DNA of 30,734 nucleotides, from contig DPSD01000642.1 of the NCBI GenBank assembly GCA_003538495.1, positions 669 through 31,402 on the forward strand, read 5' to 3'. The DNA comes from Accumulibacter sp. GTDB taxonomy: Bacteria > Pseudomonadota > Gammaproteobacteria > Burkholderiales > Rhodocyclaceae. This document shows, in pieces, positions 18,127 through 25,446 of this stretch (positions within the stretch are counted from its first letter, which is position 1; each line of letters opens with the position of its first letter). The translations under genes and the position numbers were made by a program. The notes below the pieces were generated by a model that was not told where the DNA came from, searched no databases, and saw only the letters and a list, made by a program, of their open reading frames with translations.

Positions 18127-18582
18127 CTAGCCGATGATCAACAGCGGTTCACCGTATTCGACCGGTTCGCCGTTCTCTACCAGAATGGCCAATACCGTTC
18201 CCGCCCGTTCGGCGTCGATCTCGTTGAGCAGTTTCATCGCTTCAATGATGCACAGCGTTTCGCCCGCCTTGACCACGCTGCCGACCTCGACGAAGGGCGC
18301 GGCGCTGGGGCTCGACGCCCGGTAAAAGGTACCGACCATCGGCGCCTTGACAACGTCGCCTTCGGGAACATCCGGCTCCGCGGGCAGTGACGCGGTCGCT
18401 GGACCCGGGCCGGCAGCGGTCATCGGCGCCGGGCCGGCCAGTGACATCGCATAGGCGTGGTGAGCCATTGCCCCGCCATTCTTGACGATGCGGACCTTCT
18501 CCTCGGCATCGTTGATCTCGAGTTCGGTGATGCTCGACTCTTCGACGAGATCAATCAGTTTCTTGAGCTTGCGCAAATCCAT
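18127..18582 (-). CDS. accB: Acetyl-CoA carboxylase, biotin carboxyl carrier protein
   Basis: A 151-residue biotin carrier for fatty-acid synthesis. It has an N-terminal helix ([15 protein letters not shown]), a flexible Ala/Pro/Gly linker (about 40–75) and a biotinyl domain. The biotinylated lysine is Lys117 in EAMKL. The ATG at 18582 has a good ribosome site (GGAGAGAG). An in-frame extension to 18618 adds 12 residues foreign to the family and is rejected. It lies 81 bases after aroQ and 15 before accC. Confidence 0.97.
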   Translation of the reverse strand: MDLRKLKKLIDLVEESSITELEINDAEEKVRIVKNGGAMAHHAYAMSLAGPAPMTAAGPGPATASLPAEPDVPEGDVVKAPMVGTFYRASSPSAAPFVEVGSVVKAGETLCIIEAMKLLNEIDAERAGTVLAILVENGEPVEYGEPLLIIG

Positions 18583-18663
18583 GAACTCTCTCCGGATGAA
18601 TATTCGTGTGGGCGGCAATTGTTGTGATGGGCGCCACGCGACCGCAGCCGCCGGCCGAAGCTC

Positions 18664-19155
18664 TCACTCTGCAGAAATCCTGCTGAGCAGGTATTCGAGC
18701 GCCAGCAGGTAACCCTCGCTGCCAAGGCCGGTAATGACGCCAATCGCCAGGTCGGAAAAATACGAGCGGTGGCGGAAAGATTCACGCGCGTGCACGTTGG
18801 AGAGGTGCACTTCGATGAAGGGGATGGCGGTCCCGGCAACGGCGTCGCGAAGGGCGACGCTGGTATGGGTGTACGCCGCCGGATTGATGATCATGTAGGC
18901 GACGCCCTGCTCGCCAGCGGCGTGCACGCGCTCGATCAGCGCTCCCTCGTGATTGCTCTGAAATGCCTCCAGGTCGACGCCGGCGCCTTCGGCGCGGTGA
19001 GCCAGAGCCATGTTGATCTCGGCGAGAGTGGTCGAACCGTAGTACTTGGGTTCGCGGGTGCCGAGAAGATTGAGATTGGGTCCGTGCAGAACGAGCAGGC
19101 GGGGAAGCGCCGATGCCTTGTCAGTTTCCGCCGTAGTGTTCTTTTGCTTCTTCAT
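18664..19155 (-). CDS. aroQ: Type II 3-dehydroquinate dehydratase
   Basis: A 163-residue shikimate-pathway enzyme converting 3-dehydroquinate to 3-dehydroshikimate. Signature [16 protein letters not shown] includes the catalytic tyrosine (Tyr39). [16 protein letters not shown] and [14 protein letters not shown] give the catalytic His region and active-site lid partners. The N-terminus has about 17 extra polar residues ([14 protein letters not shown]) compared with the usual start. aroQ directly before accBC is a common proteobacterial order. Confidence 0.96.
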   Translation of the reverse strand: MKKQKNTTAETDKASALPRLLVLHGPNLNLLGTREPKYYGSTTLAEINMALAHRAEGAGVDLEAFQSNHEGALIERVHAAGEQGVAYMIINPAAYTHTSVALRDAVAGTAIPFIEVHLSNVHARESFRHRSYFSDLAIGVITGLGSEGYLLALEYLLSRISAE

Positions 19156-19166
19156 GGGCGCAAGTT

Positions 19167-19183
19167 TGCCGCAAATAGCGGCA
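19167..19183. repeat. Hairpin in the aroQ leader
   Basis: TGCCGC and GCGGCA form a perfect 6-bp stem around a 5-base loop. On the minus strand it ends 11 bases before the aroQ ATG and lies 20 bases past the TlpA-gene stop. There is no T run, so it is not a standard terminator. It could affect aroQ translation or be an incidental stem. Confidence 0.35.
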
Positions 19184-19203
19184 TATTGTCCAGCAACAAG
19201 TCT

Positions 19204-19755
19204 TCAGCGAGACGTCGTTATCCGAAGAAAACGGTCCAGCTCGACCTCCGACAACGGTCCCATGCGCACCAGTCGCACGTCCCTCTCTGGGCCGATCACG
19301 ACGGTGTAGGGAAGACCGAGGCTCGCGTTGCCGAACTGCTGCGCCAGTTCGACGCCTTGCACGCCGCCGATCAGCAGCGGGTAACTGACCGCCTGGTGCT
19401 CCGAAAAGGCCCCGACGCGTTCCAAGGAGTCCAGCGCGATACCGACAAATTGCACCCCTTTCGCTGCATAGGAGGCCTGCAAACGAGAAAATGACGGAAT
19501 TTCTTCCAGGCACGGCGGACACCAGGTGGCCCAGAAATTGACCACCAGTGTTTTTCCCTGCCACTGGGAGAACGCCTGCCGCTGCCCGCGCGCATCGTCC
19601 AGCGCGCTGGCGAAGAACAGCTCCACCGCGGTTGTCGCAGACGCCGGCGTCGTCTGCTGAATCGCACCCAAACGCTGCGATAGACCGTAGAAGCCCGCAA
19701 GAATCGCGACGATCGTGGCAAACAGCCCGATCAGGACGGTGCTTCGCCGGCTCAT
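19204..19755 (-). CDS. TlpA-family thiol-disulfide oxidoreductase
   Basis: A 183-residue membrane-anchored thioredoxin-like protein. One N-terminal span (about 6–26) is followed by a periplasmic thioredoxin fold. The active site is WCPPC (78–82) in NFWATWCPPCLEEIP, and the cis-Pro region is GLPYTVVI. Such proteins reduce disulfides of exported substrates, for example apocytochrome c or oxidase copper sites, but the target is not shown here. Its ATG overlaps the stop of the preceding gene (ATGA). Confidence 0.9.
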   Translation of the reverse strand: MSRRSTVLIGLFATIVAILAGFYGLSQRLGAIQQTTPASATTAVELFFASALDDARGQRQAFSQWQGKTLVVNFWATWCPPCLEEIPSFSRLQASYAAKGVQFVGIALDSLERVGAFSEHQAVSYPLLIGGVQGVELAQQFGNASLGLPYTVVIGPERDVRLVRMGPLSEVELDRFLRITTSR

Positions 19756-20360
19756 CGCTCAGCCCGGGAGTTCGCACCCAGGAGCTTGATGACCACTTCG
19801 AGGCGCGCGTGCTCGCGCAGGCGGCCATCGCGTGTCCGAAAGCTGACGCGCTCGTCATCGCGCGGATAGACCACCAGGTTGGCGACTGCGTCGTCGGTGG
19901 AAATGGTCAGGACCGCCTCCGCGCGGTCGGTGCGCGGCTGGCTGTGGCGATAGGCGATGCGCTGGTTGAGCAGGAAGATTTCAACGTCCTTGGCGCTGTC
20001 GGTGAATAGCTGAATGTCGATCTCCGCGTAGCGGCCGGCGGTACCGTCGAGCACCGACCCGCTCAGATAGGGATTGAAGCGCTGCATGGTGGCCATCAAG
20101 CGGGCGGCGACACGCAGCAGGTGCAGGTTTCTCGCCCGCTGTTCCTGGTCCTGAAAGAGGCGTTGGTAGGCCCGCAGCTCGGCTTCGACTTCCCGGTCGT
20201 CAGGCATCGGCGAACTGTCCGGAAAACCGAGGCTGCGCGCCGCCTTGCGCTTGGCCAGTGCGGGTGCGCTGATGCCGTCTTCGGCCATCAGCCGTGCCGC
20301 GACGCTGGCGATCAGGCCGCGCTGGGGGGCCTTGCGCTGGCGATCGTGTCGGCTGCTCAT
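19752..20360 (-). CDS. Conserved hypothetical protein
   Basis: A 202-residue soluble protein with no recognised domain. The N-terminus is basic and rich in Arg/Ala (RHDRQRKAPQ…KRKAAR). A helical stretch then leads to a C-terminal domain with the acidic segment YAEIDIQLFTDSAKDVEIFL. That segment faintly recalls the metal-binding strand of minimal nucleotidyltransferases; this is only an impression. The ATG at 20360 is preferred to an upstream TTG at 20384. It is translationally coupled to the TlpA gene and divergent from mpl. Confidence 0.7.
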   Translation of the reverse strand: MSSRHDRQRKAPQRGLIASVAARLMAEDGISAPALAKRKAARSLGFPDSSPMPDDREVEAELRAYQRLFQDQEQRARNLHLLRVAARLMATMQRFNPYLSGSVLDGTAGRYAEIDIQLFTDSAKDVEIFLLNQRIAYRHSQPRTDRAEAVLTISTDDAVANLVVYPRDDERVSFRTRDGRLREHARLEVVIKLLGANSRAER

Positions 20361-20453
20361 GGATGGTTTCACAACGGTAGGCAAGGGGAAGCAGCACGCG
20401 GGGAGGCGTACAATCGCGCCTTCCTCGGGCCAATTCTAACTTGGATCGCTGAC

Positions 20454-21812
20454 ATGCATATTCATATCCTCGGCATCTGTGGCACCTTCATGGGTGGCGT
20501 TGCGCAGCTTGCCCGGGCGGCAGGGCACCGGGTGACCGGCTGCGACAGCAGCGTCTACCCACCGATGAGCGCGCAACTCGAAGCGGCGCAGATCGAACTG
20601 ATCGAAGGCTACGACGCGGCTCAGACGTCTTTTGAACCCGATTGCTACCTGGTTGGCAACGCCATTTCGCGCGGCAATCCGCTGCTCGAGGAAATCCTCG
20701 ACCGCGGCCTGCCTTACCTCTCGGGGCCGCAGTGGCTGGCCGAGTACGTCCTGCAGGGACGTTGGGTGCTGGCCGTTGCCGGAACGCATGGCAAGACGAC
20801 GACTGCCGCCATGCTGGCCTGGATTCTGGAGTACGCAGGTCTCGGCCCAGGCTTCCTGATTGGTGGCGTGCCGCTGAACTTCGGAGTCTCGGCGCGGCTG
20901 TCCGGAAACGATGTCCACTCGCCGTTCTTCGTGATTGAGGCCGACGAGTACGACAGCGCTTTCTGCGACAAGCGCTCGAAGTTCGTGCACTACCATCCGC
21001 GAACCGCAGTCCTGAACAACCTGGAATTCGATCATGCGGATATCTTCGCCGATCTGGCGGCGATCGAGACGCAATTCCAGCATCTGGTGCGTACCTTGCC
21101 GCGCAATGGACTGATTGTCTCGAATGCCGCGGAAGCCAGTCTGGAGCGGGTCCTGGCTCGCGGCTGCTGGACGCACGTGGAGCGCTTCAACGGTCCGCGA
21201 GGCTGGTGCATCGACGGCGATGACGTCGATGGTTCGCTGGAGTTGCGGCAAGGGGCGCAGGTGCTCGGCAAGACGCGCTGGCAGCTGACCGGCGACCACA
21301 ATCGTCACAACGCGTTGGCCGCGCTGCTCGCCGCCAGGCACGTCGGCGTCTCTTTCGCCCAGGGGCTGGCGGCCCTGGCCGGTTTCGAGAGTGTCAGGCG
21401 CCGTCTGGAACTGCGCGGGAGCGTCCGCGGCGTTGATGTCTACGACGATTTTGCGCACCATCCGACGGCCATTGCGACGACTCTTGCCGGCTTGCGGCGC
21501 AAGGTCGGAGGAGCGCGCATCCTGGCGGTCCTCGAGCCACGTTCGAACACCATGAAGCTGGGGGTCATGAAGGCCTCGCTGCCAGCAAGTGTCGCCGCCG
21601 CCGACCTGGTCTTCTGCTACGCGGGGGGGCTCGGCTGGAACGTCGCCGAGGCACTCGCGCCACTCGGCGACATGGCCGTCGTCGAAGACGATCTTGACGC
21701 GCTGGTGACGCAGATTGCTGGCCGCAGTCGCCCCGGCGATCAAATTCTGGTGATGAGCAACGGCGGCTTTGGCGGCATCCACGAGAAACTGCTGGCGGCG
21801 CTCGCGGCTTGA
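20454..21812 (+). CDS. mpl: UDP-MurNAc:L-Ala-gamma-D-Glu-meso-DAP ligase
   Basis: A 452-residue Mur-ligase-family enzyme that recycles murein tripeptide by joining it to UDP-MurNAc in the cytoplasm. It starts MHIHILGICGTFMGGVAQLA, the diagnostic Mpl N-terminus. The ATP loop is GTHGKTTT (110–117). EADEYDSAF and YDDFAHHPTAI are the conserved metal/nucleotide and substrate segments. The ATG at 20454 is the true start; the same frame is open for ~330 bases upstream but that part does not match the family. A TACAAT at 20409–20414 may be its -10, without a good -35. It ends 4 bases from the convergent ctaB. Confidence 0.96.
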   Translation: MHIHILGICGTFMGGVAQLARAAGHRVTGCDSSVYPPMSAQLEAAQIELIEGYDAAQTSFEPDCYLVGNAISRGNPLLEEILDRGLPYLSGPQWLAEYVLQGRWVLAVAGTHGKTTTAAMLAWILEYAGLGPGFLIGGVPLNFGVSARLSGNDVHSPFFVIEADEYDSAFCDKRSKFVHYHPRTAVLNNLEFDHADIFADLAAIETQFQHLVRTLPRNGLIVSNAAEASLERVLARGCWTHVERFNGPRGWCIDGDDVDGSLELRQGAQVLGKTRWQLTGDHNRHNALAALLAARHVGVSFAQGLAALAGFESVRRRLELRGSVRGVDVYDDFAHHPTAIATTLAGLRRKVGGARILAVLEPRSNTMKLGVMKASLPASVAAADLVFCYAGGLGWNVAEALAPLGDMAVVEDDLDALVTQIAGRSRPGDQILVMSNGGFGGIHEKLLAALAA

Positions 21813-21816
21813 GCGA

Positions 21817-22713
21817 TCAGCGCAGGAAGTGGTCCGCCAGCAGCGCGGCGAAAAGCAGCGTCAGGTAGATGATCGAATAGCGAAAGGTCAATCTGGCCAG
21901 CTTGTCGCTGTAATCGCGCCACAGGGTGACGCTGTAGACCAGGAAGATCGCGTCGAGAATCAGCGCCGCCGCCAGATACCACGGACCGCTCATGCCGAGG
22001 GTGTAGGGCAGGATGGTCGCGCTGCTCAGCATTACCACGTAGAGCAGGCTGTGCAGGCAGGTCAGGCGGATGCCGTGGGTCACCGGCAGCATCGGCAAGC
22101 CGGATTTGGCATAGTCGGCGCATCGGTAACAGGCCAGGGCCCAGAAATGCGGCGGCGTCCAGATGAAAATGATCAGGAACAGGACCAGCGCTTCGGCACC
22201 CACCTGGCCGGTAATCGCCGCCCAGCCGAGCAGTGGTGGCATGGCACCTGAAGCGCCACCGATGACGATGTTCATCGGTGTCGCCGGCTTCAGCACGACG
22301 GTGTAGATCACCGCGTATCCGAGAAAGGTGGCCAGCGTCAGCCACATCGTCAGCGGATTGACAAAAGCGTAGAGAATCCACAGTCCGAGGCCGCCGATCA
22401 GCGTGGCCAGAGTCAGCGTTTCGGTCGCCGAGACTTCGCCGCGGGCCGTCGGGCGGGCGCGCGTACGCGCCATCAGCGCATCAACATGTTGCTCGATCAG
22501 GCAATTGATCGCCGCCGCGGCGCCCGCGACCAGCGCTATACCGACCGACGCCGCAACAAAAACCCCGAACGGAGGAAATGCCGGAGCCGCCAGAAACATC
22601 CCGATCATGGCCGTAAATACGATCAGGCTGTTGACCCGCGGCTTGCACAGCTCGAAGAAAGCCCCCAGGCGCTGCCCCAGCGAACGTCGGGGACTGGTAC
22701 TCAATACTGCCAT
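21817..22713 (-). CDS. ctaB: Protoheme IX farnesyltransferase (heme O synthase)
   Basis: A 298-residue UbiA-family membrane prenyltransferase that makes heme O for haem-copper oxidases. The first Asp-rich site reads [20 protein letters not shown]. The second region is [19 protein letters not shown], where Cys-Ala replaces the more usual Arg-Glu before the conserved DYAK. Multiple membrane spans and normal length. It lies downstream of DUF2244 and the COX2-like gene on the minus strand. Heme A synthase (ctaA) is not in the window. Confidence 0.95.
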   Translation of the reverse strand: MAVLSTSPRRSLGQRLGAFFELCKPRVNSLIVFTAMIGMFLAAPAFPPFGVFVAASVGIALVAGAAAAINCLIEQHVDALMARTRARPTARGEVSATETLTLATLIGGLGLWILYAFVNPLTMWLTLATFLGYAVIYTVVLKPATPMNIVIGGASGAMPPLLGWAAITGQVGAEALVLFLIIFIWTPPHFWALACYRCADYAKSGLPMLPVTHGIRLTCLHSLLYVVMLSSATILPYTLGMSGPWYLAAALILDAIFLVYSVTLWRDYSDKLARLTFRYSIIYLTLLFAALLADHFLR

Positions 22714-22839
22714 ATGCTTTCCTGTTCTATCCTGCCCACGAATACCGCAGCACGCGGTCGAGCCCTTTGCATCGTCTCCGCACCGCCTGCTCGATCACCT
22801 TTGCCCAGCCAATCCATCGTCCGGTAGCGACGCCGTCGC

Positions 22840-23202
22840 TCAACTCGTGAAGTGGAGCCTGATCAGCACGTAGTCGACGAACAGCAGAATGGCGAACGGT
22901 ACCATTACCCACAACCATTGAACCGCCCCGCTCGACCCGGCGACCTTCTCCAGGTGATCGCTGCCCCTTTTGCCGTGTCTGGCCATGGTGTAAACCATGA
23001 TGCCAAAAAGCGCCACGAACAACACCGCCAGAATGGCCAGGAAATAGCCGTGCACTGGCAGCGACTCGTGGCCGATACCGGCGACCTGCGTCGCGAAGCT
23101 GGCGCTGTAATCAGCGCCTGCGCGCGAAGGAAGCGCCGCCGCAAGCAGCGCTGGCGAGCAGCCCGGCAGCCGCAGCAGACGATAAAGCCTGTTCAATCGC
23201 AT
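22840..23202 (-). CDS. COX2-like membrane hairpin protein lacking the CuA domain
   Basis: A 120-residue protein. A signal-like N-terminus ending near SRAGA/DY is followed by two spans at about 51–73 and 95–114. The sequence LFVALFGIMVYTMARHGKRG, followed by QWLWVMVPFAILL, resembles the transmembrane hairpin of cytochrome oxidase subunit II (compare VFAVVAYSLVFHRKSQGHK and VEIAWTVVPTLILI in ctaC here). The protein ends right after the second span, so there are no copper ligands. It begins 7 bases after DUF2244; the ATG has AGGGG immediately before it, an unusually short spacing. It could be an oxidase accessory or assembly protein, or a relic of gene duplication. Confidence 0.75.
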   Translation of the reverse strand: MRLNRLYRLLRLPGCSPALLAAALPSRAGADYSASFATQVAGIGHESLPVHGYFLAILAVLFVALFGIMVYTMARHGKRGSDHLEKVAGSSGAVQWLWVMVPFAILLFVDYVLIRLHFTS

Positions 23203-23209
23203 CCCCTAG

Positions 23210-23701
23210 CTAGCGCGGGTGGTCGGGCCAGACCGCTCCCAGATTGTTCTTCAGCTCGGTGGCGAGCGCCATCTTCTGTTCCTCGGTCAGCAAGCGGCCG
23301 ACTTCGACCTGCTTGCCATGCGAGCCGATCAGCAAGCGGTGGTTGTACTGTCCCGCCGGCTTGAAACAATGCAAACGTGCCCAGTACGGATGAAACTCAT
23401 GACGCTCGACCAGTTGGCCCCGTCGGCTCTCGATGATCAGCCGCCCGGACTCAAGAGTGATCTTCTCGAAATCTCTGGCGGCCGCTTCGACATGTCGCAA
23501 CGCGTACCACAGCAACGCCAGCTCCAGGCCTGTGAAAGGAACTACCGGCCAGGCGCCGAAATAAGAGAAGACCAGGGCGATGCTGCTGGAAACGGCGACC
23601 GTAACGGCAAACACCCAGTTGCGTGCGGATACCGAAAGCGAGTTGTTCGGGCGGGCCACCCACGTTCGCACGGTCAGTGTCTGTGCAGCAACCAGGCTCA
23701 T
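23210..23701 (-). CDS. DUF2244 membrane protein
   Basis: A 163-residue protein of the DUF2244 family, commonly found beside cytochrome oxidase genes (recalled). Two adjacent hydrophobic segments lie at about 30–65 (WVFAVTVAVSSSIALVFSYF, then VVPFTGLELALLWYALRHVE). A soluble domain with RRGQLVERHEFHPYWARLH and LLTEEQKMALATELKNNL follows. The ATG at 23701 has a strong GGGAGGGGGG ribosome site; an extension to 23761 would cover the FNR-like box and is rejected. Function unknown, probably oxidase-related from context. Confidence 0.87.
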   Translation of the reverse strand: MSLVAAQTLTVRTWVARPNNSLSVSARNWVFAVTVAVSSSIALVFSYFGAWPVVPFTGLELALLWYALRHVEAAARDFEKITLESGRLIIESRRGQLVERHEFHPYWARLHCFKPAGQYNHRLLIGSHGKQVEVGRLLTEEQKMALATELKNNLGAVWPDHPR

Positions 23702-23747
23702 CAACCCCCCTCCCGGATGGCCAGACTCAGGCGCGGCCTGGCTGGAG

Positions 23748-23761
23748 TTGACCCAAATCAA
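23748..23761. promoter_or_regulatory. FNR/Anr-type box upstream of DUF2244
   Basis: TTGAC-CCAA-ATCAA, one base from the consensus TTGAT-N4-ATCAA. It lies 47–60 bases upstream of the DUF2244 start. On the minus strand a weak -10-like TAGAAT sits at 23782–23777, which would place the box just downstream of the transcription start, a repressing position. The promoter assignment is tentative; the box itself is clear. Confidence 0.6.
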
Positions 23762-23931
23762 GGTATCGACCGCGAAATTCTAGCACGGGGCCAGACGCCG
23801 TTGCCAACAACCCGGCCCAACAGCATGATTGCATTCGTCTTGGCTGGTGATCGCGACGCGGCCCAGCAAGGCGGGCGGCTGCAGCACTGAAGAAATTGCT
23901 GTCTCCCGCAGCCGGATCGGTGATTGGCAAC

Positions 23932-24047
23932 CGGTGGTGCTACACATCACTGCCACCGGCACGTGTGTCGTGCGCGCACGGTCCTCGGTGTGCGCATCGT
24001 GGTGGCCATCGACTGCTGGCGGGACGGCGACCTGAGCTTGGCTCAGG
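23932..24047. other. Inverted repeats in the gap between oxidase operons
   Basis: Between the divergent DUF2244 and ctaC genes, about 540 bases carry no credible protein. Two inverted repeats stand out. CCGGTGG (23932–23938) pairs with CCACCGG (23954–23960). CCTGAGC-TTG-GCTCAGG (24031–24047) has 7-bp arms and a 3-base loop. Neither has a T tract. The segment lies between two FNR-type boxes. It could form part of a small RNA or an extended regulatory region; neither is shown. Confidence 0.4.
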
Positions 24048-24090
24048 GCGTGCTTCTGGTGCCATTCCCGTAAGATTTTTGGCCGCGACA

Positions 24091-24119
24091 TTGATCCAGA
24101 TCAATTGGATTGTGTTAAC
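24091..24119 (+). promoter_or_regulatory. FNR/Anr box overlapping a candidate ctaC promoter
   Basis: TTGAT-CCAG-ATCAA at 24091–24104 is a perfect FNR/Anr consensus. TTGATC within it could also serve as a -35, followed after exactly 17 bases by GTTAAC (24114–24119) as a weak -10. A regulator bound here would cover the -35, so anaerobic repression of this aerobic oxidase operon is the simplest model. Activation from a start further downstream is possible. The ctaC ATG is 142 bases past the box. Confidence 0.6.
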
Positions 24120-24245
24120 CTTCGCCGCTGGTGAAAAACTGGAACGGGGTTCGACAGGATCCTTATTGGCACGTTTTAGACAACGTCAGGTGCTTGCGCC
24201 GCCGCTGTGCTGCGCGCCGCGTAACCTGATGGTGAGAGGGAGAAG

Positions 24246-25415
24246 ATGGCACGAAACTCAAACAATAATCGCGATAGCAATCGCTTGCGACCGGCGTTCG
24301 CCGGACGGCTGTGCGCGGGATTGCTCGCGGTGCTCAGTGGCGCCGCCAACGCGGCCTGGGAACTCAACCTGCAGGAGCCGGTGACCGCCGTGGCCAAGCG
24401 TGTCTACGAGCTGCACAGTCTCCTGTTATGGGTAATCGTGGTCATTTTCGTCGGCGTCTTTGCGGTCGTCGCTTATTCGCTGGTCTTTCATCGCAAGTCC
24501 CAGGGCCACAAGGCGGCCACTTTCCACGACAACACGACGGTGGAGATCGCATGGACCGTCGTACCGACGCTGATCCTGATCGCGATCGCCTTCCCGGCCA
24601 CGTCAGCGCTGGTGGATATGCGCGACACCTCGCAGCCGGATCTCACGGTCAAGGTTACCGGGTACCAGTGGAAGTGGGGTTACGAGTACCTTACCGGCGA
24701 CGCCGCCGGGGTCAAGTACATGAGCGTGCTGGCGACGCCGCGCGACCAGATCGAAAACAAGGCCCCCAAGGGTGAGCACTATTTGCTGGAGGTCGATCGG
24801 CCGCTGGTGGTGCCAGTCGGCAAGAAGGTGCGCATCCTGACCACCGCCAACGATGTGATTCACAACTGGTCGGTACCGGCCTTCGCCGTCAAGACCGACG
24901 CGGTCCCCGGGTTCTTGCGCGACACCTGGTTTCGCGCCGAGAAGGAGGGTACATACCGCGGTCAGTGTTCGGAGCTCTGCGGCAAGGACCACGGATTCAT
25001 GCCGGTGGTGGTCGAAGTCGTCTCCGCGGAGAAGTACGCGGCGTGGGTTGCCGAGCAGAAGACTCAGCTGGCGGCGGTGGCGGAGGACCCGAACAAGGTC
25101 TGGGCGCTTGACGAACTGCTTGCGCTTGGTGAGAAGGTCTACACCGCCAACTGCGCGGCGTGCCACCAGGCGAACGGCGAGGGATTGCCACCGGTGTTCC
25201 CCGCTCTCGACGGCTCCAAGATCGTCATGGGTCCGAAACAGGCTCACCTGGAGATCGTCATCAACGGCAAGCCGGGTACCGCAATGGCGGCCTTCGCTGC
25301 GCAGTTGAGTGACACCGATATCGCGGCCGTTGTCGCCTACGAGCGGAACGCATGGACCAATAAACTCGGCGAAGTCGTTCAGCCCGCCGAAGTCAAGGCG
25401 CTTCGCGGCAAGTAG
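24246..25415 (+). CDS. ctaC: Cytochrome c oxidase subunit II with fused cytochrome c domain
   Basis: A 389-residue caa3-like subunit II. A signal peptide ends near ANA/AW. Two spans lie at about 60–80 and 103–122, followed by a periplasmic cupredoxin. The CuA ligands are complete: His206 (VIHNWSVP), Cys241, Glu243, Cys245, His249 and Met252 (CSELCGKDHGFM). A C-terminal heme-c domain has CAACH (303–307) and a likely axial Met347 (GTAMAAF), so the enzyme probably receives electrons through a tethered cytochrome. The start has AGGGAGAAG directly upstream. First gene of the operon; ctaD follows after 31 bases. Confidence 0.96.
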   Translation: MARNSNNNRDSNRLRPAFAGRLCAGLLAVLSGAANAAWELNLQEPVTAVAKRVYELHSLLLWVIVVIFVGVFAVVAYSLVFHRKSQGHKAATFHDNTTVEIAWTVVPTLILIAIAFPATSALVDMRDTSQPDLTVKVTGYQWKWGYEYLTGDAAGVKYMSVLATPRDQIENKAPKGEHYLLEVDRPLVVPVGKKVRILTTANDVIHNWSVPAFAVKTDAVPGFLRDTWFRAEKEGTYRGQCSELCGKDHGFMPVVVEVVSAEKYAAWVAEQKTQLAAVAEDPNKVWALDELLALGEKVYTANCAACHQANGEGLPPVFPALDGSKIVMGPKQAHLEIVINGKPGTAMAAFAAQLSDTDIAAVVAYERNAWTNKLGEVVQPAEVKALRGK

Positions 25416-25446
25416 TCGCGCCACAGGCCATCAGGAGAATCTGATT

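Noticed and set aside
19167..19183. Terminator between the TlpA gene and aroQ
   Set aside because: The hairpin is short and has no T run on either strand.
20121..20453. N-terminal extension of mpl in the same open frame
   Set aside because: The extension is antisense to the upstream conserved gene and does not match the family; MHIHILGICGT is the normal Mpl start.
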